A stretch of DNA of 64,000 nt from Aspidapion aeneum. Lineage: Eukaryota > Arthropoda > Insecta > Coleoptera > Brentidae. Under the pieces are notes generated by a model, which saw nothing but the letters and a program-made list of their open reading frames with translations, did not search any database and had not been told where the DNA came from. Location of the stretch: positions 204,635,013 through 204,699,012 of the forward strand of contig OY755038.1 of the NCBI GenBank assembly GCA_963576565.1, read 5' to 3'. The stretch's first letter is position 1; the number at the start of each line of letters is the position of its first letter. Positions 57,046 to 64,000 of this stretch are shown here, piece after piece. The position numbers and the translations under genes are program-made.

Positions 57046-58379
57046 CTTGCCTAGCATAGAAAATTCTATGTGGTTATTTAAATAAGTAGCACTTACTTTG
57101 TGTCTGTAACTTTTCACTAAAGTGCTTGATATCACACATTCCTGTTGCCACCCACGCAGGATCACGTCGTTGATTGTTCATAATAAGACAAAAAATCAAC
57201 AAAAAAAAGAATTTCGTTTTTCAGAACCGCACAGCCAGTTTTCAGCATCGTATAATTTTTTATTACTTGCACTAAAATTTTGGTTAATTTTTAGGATTTT
57301 TAGGTCCGGTCTATGTGGCCCTAAAGATTTTATTTGTAATCGAAGTTCATATGTCAATGTATTTACATTTGTACAGTTAATTATGTAATCGACGGTATTT
57401 ATTTCCATTTTATAAACGAACATACGTCTTTACTAAGGATAGAACCGGCATCGTGTAGAAGGGCAACGGACGTTCCCGCACGATGGTGATGATCGACTTT
57501 AACTAAAACACACAGTCCTGCCGCCCCCGCTCGGGAATATTCACCCATACCCCACTGAAAAACGGGTGAAATTGAAACCCTGCCCCACGCGGCGCTGCCG
57601 GCTTGTAATTATTTACGCTAAAAAAGTTCACTCAATTAATCACTTGATGTTAACCACAGATAATAAAAAGAACTACACAATCATGTCGTAAAGGAAGATT
57701 TAATTTATTTAAATAAATCAATTAAGAATACTGTTTGTTGTCTAGTTTTGGGAGGGCACTGCCCCGTTCCCCTATCTGTAGCAGACGCCACTGCACTGAC
57801 ATATATAAAAATTGTAACCGTTGCGCGTTGGAGGATTTTAAATATTTAGATGTCTCTTGACATGACGTCAACCGAGAGGATATTTTTATTTTATTACACA
57901 AAAAGTAGATTAAAAGCAGAAAAGTTTCTATATAAAGAAAGTTTGAAGAGTCTTTTATATAAAATAAATATGATGAAACCCGGGGGACTTATAAAAATGG
58001 AGAAGGAAAGTAGAAAAATAATGGATCAAAAAACATCAACAATAGGTAAACTTTTTGATACTTTATTAAAATACCCCAGTGGCGGTCCCAGCCCCCCCTC
58101 GATTTTCCAGAGAACTCCAAATTTAAGAGGCAAATTCAGATGTGATGATCTCTAAATAAGTAGTGGTAGAAAGTGCCAAAAGATGGATTTTTTCCTATGG
58201 CATTTTGAATTAAATTTCATTATTTTTACATTGCTAGCCCACGCAGCAGCAAGGACTAGATAAGAGGCTGTTTTCGACAATTTTTTTTTTGTCGATAATG
58301 TCGAAAATGTGTTATTTGGGTGTATTTTGACCTATCTTAGCAATATATTCGTGACGTCTGTCCGCAAGGTTGGATGGGA
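57046..58379. other. Unassigned sequence with two hAT-MITE-like ends
   Basis: GCAGACGCCACTG ends at 57795, and CAGTGGCGGTCCCAGCCCCC starts at 58078, both of the CAGTGGCG type. Their partners are not seen. No gene. Confidence 0.4.
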
Positions 58380-58445
58380 CAGGCGGGCAACCGGGTAAAT
58401 GCCCGGTGGGCCGGTACAATTGAGGGCCGGTTGGGCCGCAGGCCC
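58380..58445. repeat. GC-rich element fragment with ACCGGG palindrome
   Basis: CAACCGGGTAAATGCCCGGT is nearly self-complementary and lies in GGCC-rich sequence that contrasts with the AT-rich flanks. Confidence 0.5.
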
Positions 58446-59595
58446 GATGTACCCATTCCAAATTATTAAAATTTATTTTTGTATATTTGACCCAAACGAA
58501 CTAATTAAAAAATTAAACATTTAAATTAAAACAATCTGTATGTAGCTCCAGGCCTGCGATACTCGTTTGATTGTTACAGTTACTTTTATATTAAAATAAG
58601 TATAATGTATCAAGGAGATAATGTGATAATGGCACTAACTTATTAATATCTTTTTACAATACCAATATCCAGAAGAAAAAATCGGGAGATTAAAAACATG
58701 TAAGAAAAATATTGTCCATTTTTTTTCTTAGAAATCTCTTTTAACACACTTTGTTGACTATTTTGGCGGGGATTGATCCCCCTGATCTCCCCGTTCGTTC
58801 ATTTTTGGTGCTAAAATACATAAAAAATCTAAGAAGTCGATTAACCCATTGAAAAATCGGTATTGGGTCCAATTCAAATTAAAGGGATCATAGATAAAAT
58901 TGCAGCATCAAGTTCGTTATTAAAAAAGTCGTTACCATATGAAAAATTAGCATACCTGCTCTGTCCCCGGTAGTTAAAAGGGCGCAAGTGTGGTTCGGAA
59001 AAAAAAACGACTTCAAACTCTTAATTGTTCATAAGGCAGTACTACAGTTACTGCTATTTGTTTTTTTTTAAGTTTTTTTTTTTATTTTATTACATAGGGC
59101 ATGATGGAAAATCTGTCGAGACCAAAAACCTAAATTCGAAAAAAATTACTTACACCCTTTTAACTACGTGCTGTTGTATGTTGAAATTTTGTACGTTTTT
59201 TTTTTTTTTTGAATTTTTATTTTGTGAAAAAATTAGATATTAATTATGTTAATAGGTACTTAGTGTTTAATATAGGCATACAGAATATAAAACTTTACAA
59301 AAATATCTAGAGCAGTATCACAGATATTAATAAAAAAGGAGATTTTCTAAAAGTCTTTAAACTCCTTGTATCTCACAAGTTAGGATGTTTAGGACATGCA
59401 TACATAAGTTTTTATGAAGGTTTTTTTCCCAAATGCAAATTACATCCTTTAAAATTAGCAGGTTATTTAATAACAAAACCTCCATAATATCAAAAACAAA
59501 AACAACACAATATGGCTTCGTTTTCTTTGCCGTAAAATTTTTGTGCCGATGCGAAAGCCGAATAAAAAAAAATTGCCAGGGCCGGTTTGTTTAAG
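58446..59595. other. Unassigned sequence
   Basis: AT-rich; no recognised features. Confidence 0.4.
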
Positions 59596-59700
59596 CCCAT
59601 CCAACCCTGTCTGTCCGTGTGTATGTGTGAGTATGTCTTTCCGGCCCACAGTAGCTTCTAAACCGCTAAACCGATTTTTATGAAATTTTTAGGTAAAATA
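59596..59700 (+). repeat. GTCTGTCT module, copy 2
   Basis: CTGTCTGTCCGTGTGTATGT is followed by TAGCTTCTAAACCGCTAAAC and CGATTTTTATGAAATTTTTA, the same order as at 61297. Confidence 0.6.
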
Positions 59701-60297
59701 GCGTTTGACAATGTAATGAGCTGATTAGATTTTGGTCAAAATCCATTAATGCTAATGAAATTTATTTGACAGTTAAAAAATAGAAAACATGCTAACTTTT
59801 TAACGGAGTATCGTCTAAATTAGCGGTTTTTGAAATAAAATACATTTTTCTCAATAATTTGTGTTATAAATAAAAACTTTGTAGGAGCTTTCGTTTTTGA
59901 GATATTTGCAAAAAACTCTTTCAACGCTGATATAGCGTGGAGTTAACATGTAGTGTGCTAATGCTAACCTCAGTAAATATTACAACAAACAATCCAAATT
60001 TTGTGAAATTTTGCACTACATTAAAGGTAGTAATTATGTATTAGAATAATAAAAAAAGAATAATACTCTAAATTATTTAAAAATCTGTCTTCTTTTTCAA
60101 AAAGTATTTTATTTTTCAACTAAATATGGTATAAGCATATTACTATTTTTTGTAAATAATTATTAAATGGCTTTTAGATTGTTTTTTTAAATAAAGGAGG
60201 AGGCACTAAATATATTGTTTACCGGGACGCGTCAGATGAGCTGAATTTGAGATATGTTGAAAGACAAACCTTCCTGATATTTTTACCAAAAAAAATT
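59701..60297. other. Unassigned sequence
   Basis: TTTACCGGGACGCGTCAGAT near 60218 is a partial copy of the 60725 block in the adjacent foldback. Confidence 0.45.
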
Positions 60298-61156
60298 AGG
60301 GGGTCATAGGATTCGTTTTTGAGCTATACTTATTTAAATGTGCGCCACTGATATATGGCAAAATATGACCATTTGTAGTTTTTTTGTAATAACTTATCGC
60401 CAAATAAAAATAAAAAACTGGTATTAGCTTTACTTTATTGGTAAAAGAGTTCTTTTAAGGATTTTATCAGTTTTTGTCATATAGTTTCCGTCGCATACCT
60501 ACAGAGTGGCTCAAAATAATAAAAAAAATACAGGAAAAATACCTGAGATTTATAAAATGTAAAGAAAGGAAACTAAAAATGCATGGTCAAAATTAACTTC
60601 ACTTGTGAGTCGCTTTAACTATTCTAGAGTAATGTTTGCATAATAGGTTATGTTATAAGCTAACAGGGTATTTCAAAAAAAAATTAATTCAACGCATGAC
60701 ACGTTTACTAATTGTCTACGGAATAGTGTGTTTACCGGGATGCGTTAAATGAGGTGAATTTATGATATGTTAGGGCCCAAGCCGTCTAAATACTCGTCTC
60801 AAAGAAATTGCATCCCAGTAAACATTTTCCACACACTATTCCAAAGGCAATTAGTACACATGTTATGCGAATTTCAAAAATGTTTGAAATACCCATTAAG
60901 TCTATTACTATTATTGTATTTCAATTATTCATAGTTTGAGCCACTATCTAGATATGTGACGAAAACTATATGTCAAAAATGAGAACATACTTAAAAAGAC
61001 TCTTTTTTTTTTCAACAAAATAAAATTCATATTGGTTTTTTATTTTTCTTTCACGAGATGTTATTACAAAAAACTATAAAATCTTACATTTTTTCATAAT
61101 CCATTGGGCGCATTTAAATAATTATAGCTCGAAAACGAAACCGATGACCCCCCATT
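60298..61156. mobile_element. Foldback element (~860 bp), centre near 60775
   Basis: AGGGGGTCATAGGATTCGTT, TGAGCTATA, AATGTGCGCC, GTTTTTTTGTAATAAC, TGACATATAG-like and GAGTGGCTCAAA blocks on the left are inverted on the right (to CCATTTTTAGCT). The inner half around GGAATAGTGTGTTTACCGGG is inverted as well. Confidence 0.75.
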
Positions 61157-61296
61157 TTTAGCTCACACTACTACTATACTATAGTAGTGTGAGCTATGGT
61201 GATCCTAATTTTTTCGAGAAAAAAAAAGTTGCTCCGATTTCAAAAATTTTTATATATCTTTGCGTTTCAGATGATTTTGAAACTTTTTTGTTGCGC

Positions 61297-61371
61297 CGTC
61301 TGTCTGTCTGTCTGTCTCTCTGTCTGTCTGTCTGTATAGGTGTCTGTCTGTGTGTCTGTATGTCTGTCTGT
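61297..61371 (+). repeat. (GTCT)n microsatellite
   Basis: Imperfect GTCT/GTGT tetranucleotide tract. Confidence 0.95.
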
Positions 61372-61498
61372 AACGACCAACGCGCATAACTCAAAAACGG
61401 CTTGCCCGATTTTAACGAAATTTGGTACCCAGGCGGGATTTTGGGTCGAGATGGTTCCATTTAAAAATGAACAAAATCCACCGAAAACAACCCAAATA

Positions 61499-61850
61499 AA
61501 AGGGTGGGGGTAGATTTCAAAAAGTAAAGTTTATGTAAAAATATAGCGTGTGTGATATCAAACGAAAGGTAATTAAGTCTGGAGTTAAACAAAATACATT
61601 TTAATTTATTTAAAAAAAAAGGGTGGGGGTAAATTTCAAAAATTAGTGTTTAAGTGGAAATATGGCGTGTGTGATATCAAACGAAAGGTAATTGAGTCTG
61701 GAGTTAAACAAAATACATTTTAGTTTTTAAAAAAGGGTGGGGGTAGATTTGAAAAATTAGAGTTTAAGTCAAAACATGGCTTGTGTTTTATCAAACGAAA
61801 GGTGATTGAGTCTGGAGTTCAATAAAATATACTTCAGTTTTTAGTTATAT
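61499..61850 (+). repeat. ~116-bp tandem repeat, three copies
   Basis: GGGTGGGGGTAGATTTCAAA begins units at about 61502, 61621 and 61735; each includes GTGTGTGATATCAAACGAAA and GGTAATTGAGTCTGGAGTTA. Confidence 0.9.
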
Positions 61851-61954
61851 TAGCTTTCATGTAGATACACTATAACTATAGTATCCAGTGTGAGCTTAGG
61901 TGCCCATAGATTGGCAGAGTATTTTTTAAACAAGCATCCGGACGGTTTAGGTTC

Positions 61955-62200
61955 AAACATATCTTAAATTCACCTCATTTGACGCATCCCAGTAAACACA
62001 CTAATTCGTAGACAATTAGTAAATATGTCATGCGTTGAATAAATTTTTTTTTGAAATACCCTGTTAGCTTATAACATCCCCTATTATGCAAACATCACTC
62101 TAGAATAGTTAAAACGACTCACATGAAAGCAAGCGAAGTTAATTTTGACTATGCATTTTTAGTTCCCTTTCTTTATAGGTAATAAATCTCAGGGGGTCGA
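61955..62200 (-). repeat. Detached copy of the inner arm of the 60298 foldback
   Basis: It is the reverse complement of about 60525-60770: AAATTCACCTCATTTGACGC, AGACAATTAGTAAA, ACCCTGTTAGCTTATAACAT, TATGCATTTTTAGTTCCCTT. Confidence 0.85.
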
Positions 62201-62802
62201 TTTCATGCACAATTGACCGGTCAATCTCTGACTTTGAACAAGAGATTGATCAAAGGCCAATCTCCAAAGTATCTAGTAAGCTAGGAAAAGTTTTAATCTA
62301 TTATTATAGGGACATTATTGAATTTTTTCCAACATTTCGTATATTTTTACATACCTTTATCCTTTTTGCTTCAGAATATATCCCCAAAAGGTCCGTTTTC
62401 CAGCAATTATACGAGGTTTTTTTTGTTTTTTCCGACATTGACTTTCTTTGTTTTTTCTTTAAACTGTCAAATGTTAGATTGAACAGAGACAGGAGGGGTT
62501 TAAGATATTTTTATTATATTTGCACCTAGTAGATATAGGAGTATTCTAATGTTATTAATAAACTAATTCCACTCTTTGTAAATTTCAAAATTTACTATTT
62601 TAAATAAATTTTAGTTAGGTTAGGAAGTTGTTTAAGTTGGACTACTATCTTGTACGCAAACCGGAAAATGCATGTCTTTGGCACATCGACGTGTCGGGGT
62701 CGTCCATATATTACCTACGAAACACGTCGAACATTGGAAAGGTTCAAGAAAATTTTAGGAAAAATTATGAGTTACGGGTTAGGGTAGCTGGTTTTATATA
62801 TA
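62201..62802. other. Unassigned sequence
   Basis: A 14-bp palindrome ATTGACCGGTCAAT at 62212-62225. No gene supported. Confidence 0.4.
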
Positions 62803-63222
62803 CAGGGTGTCCCGGAAAAAAACAACTACATAGTGCATTATGGAGATTTCGAAATCGGTAATCGCCATTTCGAGCACAACTAGATTTTGTACCGATGTTA
62901 AAATTATCTAAAGGGGTTTTCAAAATATCAAGGAAAAACTAGAAATTATGTTTTTCAAAAAATTTTAATATCGTCGCCATCTGGTAAACAAATATAATAG
63001 AATTTGGTTGTTTTATTTTAGCGAATGTTTTCTAGGCATCCTAGTTCAATTTTTCAAAAACAAACAATTTTTAGTTTTTGCTCGATATTTTAAAAACCCC
63101 TGGGAATATTTTGGATTGGGCGCGAAATAGCGCAACTTTTATCTCATTTAACCAAATTTTTATTTCTTACTGTTTCCGAAACCCCCATAAGAGCCCATGT
63201 TGTTGCTTTTATCTGGGACAAC

Positions 63223-63225
<3 letters not shown>
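62803..63225. mobile_element. Family A MITE, copy 3 (423 bp)
   Basis: CAGGGTGTCCCGGAAAAAAA at the left and (complement) CAGGTTGTCCCAGATAAAAG at the right, TA at both flanks. TTTTTGCTCGATATTTTAAA and CTTACTGTTTCCGAAACCCC match copy 1. Confidence 0.8.

Positions 63226-63295
<70 letters not shown>
63226..63295. repeat. (TA)n microsatellite, about 70 bp
   Basis: Begins with the TA target of the adjacent MITE and ends at CAGTGTCCCCCATAATATTC, which resembles another element end. Confidence 0.95.
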
Positions 63296-63298
<3 letters not shown>

Positions 63299-63669
63299 TG
63301 TCCCCCATAATATTCGCGACATATGGGAAAAATTTTTATATACGATCAATCCTGCTTGTTGAATATCCTAAAAAGACATTTTGACATTTGTCACATGATC
63401 ATTGTCATGGCGGCAAATTCAAAAAATTAGGCATGAAATCTCAAAAAGTGAAGTTAAATCGCAAAATATCGAAAAAAGTTATTTGAAAAAAGTGTTTAGA
63501 ATGTCATTTTAGGGTCCTCTATGAAATTTGGAGCAATAATAATAAAAAATAAGAAATACCCTATTTTTGGCCCTAGCCTTATTATGAATCAATTTTATAC
63601 CGATTTTATTATTGAAATAGTTTAAGTAACGCAATATCTAATGGACAGAGGTAAAATGATTCCAAATTA
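63296..63669. other. Possible start of another TA-target element; otherwise unassigned
   Basis: CAGTGTCCCCCATAATATTC follows TA at 63294. No inverted partner is found before the window end. Confidence 0.35.
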
Positions 63670-64000
63670 TTTAATAAAGTTGTTCATTAAAAATTAAATA
63701 AAAATACCCGATCAGCACATGTACCTTTATTGTCGGAATGGCCATTTTTTTTGACAGTTTGTAAGGTTTCCATGAATTTAGTATTAATACCACAATAGAA
63801 AAGAACCCCATCATTAATTATTTAAACTTTAATAAAATATTTAATAAATAATATCAATGACGTTATTCTTTTCCATTGTGGTATTAATACTGAATTCACG
63901 GAAGCCTTACAAACTGTCAAAACAAAATGCCATTGCGACAAGAAACGTGCATGTGCCAATCGGATATTTTTAATTAATTTTTTATGAATAACTTTAATAA
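63670..64000. mobile_element. Foldback element cut by the window edge
   Basis: TTTAATAAAGTTGTTCATTA, ATGTACCTTTATTGTCGGAA, TTTGACAGTTTGTAAGG and TTAGTATTAATACCACAATA are inverted at 63864-64000 (TATTGTGGTATTAATACTGA-like to TTATGAATAACTTTAATAA). Spacer about 50 bp. Confidence 0.8.

Larger units (their letters stand above)
61160..61896. mobile_element. Composite element: hairpin end, GTCT microsatellite, 3 tandem repeats
   Basis: AGCTCACACTACTACTATAC with its complement forms a 36-bp palindrome at 61160-61195; a related end CACTATAACTATAGTATCCA-GTGTGAGCT finishes at 61896. Between them are GTCT repeats (61297-61371), CATAACTCAAAAACGGCTTG, CGATTTTAACGAAATTTGGT and the tandem array at 61499-61850. 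Confidence 0.6.

Noticed and set aside
61189..61460. Frames across the GTCT tract on both strands
   Set aside because: They arise from the tetranucleotide repeat.
63078..63362. 94-codon frame with a Tyr-Ile repeat
   Set aside because: It reads the (TA)n tract and MITE end.

Overview
This is a gene-poor, AT-rich stretch of animal nuclear DNA built almost entirely of transposable-element debris. The element mix (I-like, RTE-like and Jockey-like non-LTR fragments, a Ty3/Gypsy element, mariner, pogo-like, hAT and RAG1/Transib-like DNA transposons, a tRNA-headed SINE and many foldback MITEs) fits an arthropod, most likely an insect with a large repeat-rich genome such as a leaf beetle. The species is an inference; no host gene is identified. 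The only non-transposon coding signals are a short possible exon at 2113-2303 and a GC-richer block at 4681-4960 with a good splice donor, both on the minus strand and both uncertain.

Layout. 1-1.3 kb: 3' end of an RNase H-bearing non-LTR element. 2-5 kb: MITE family A (2509-3142), an hAT-like MITE (3595-3942), possible exons. 5.5-8.2 kb: two decayed RTE-like copies on the minus strand. 8.3-16 kb: large inverted repeats, including a 1.9-kb palindrome (12071-13965) whose arms carry an AAGATGGCGG motif about every 150 bp, a pogo-like MITE and a 190-bp tandem array. 16.4-22.8 kb: a direct-repeat pair around a mariner transposase remnant, then abutting or nested TA-target elements, then a second ~150-bp array. 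22.9-25.3 kb: an hAT element with an 8-bp target duplication and ends made of AAGTACTT repeats. 27-28.6 kb: Jockey-like pseudogene. 28.9-33.5 kb: foldbacks and a nested hAT with a perfect 8-bp duplication. 34.1-37.5 kb: Ty3/Gypsy element with nearly identical LTR ends but no gag or protease. 38.3-40.8 kb: tandem array cut by an hAT MITE, then an hAT element holding a TTAA-flanked MITE. 41.1-45.1 kb: a ~150-bp tandem array interrupted by a 2.8-kb transposon with CACAGTG ends and a broken RAG1/Transib-like transposase. 46.5-57 kb: a third RTE-like copy, SINE copies (one twin-primed), a long-TIR element, and an element carrying many GACGGAATTC motifs. 58-64 kb: foldbacks, a GTCT microsatellite composite element, a third family A MITE and an inverted repeat cut by the window edge.

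The parts do not form a pathway. The window records repeated insertion into insertion, dated by target-site duplications and nesting. The most notable item is the RAG1/Transib-like element at 41622-44438: it shows a CxxC and HxxxxH pair, a terminal WSEQ-type glutamate motif and termini that match the V(D)J recombination heptamer. All calls come from reading the sequence; no database search was made.
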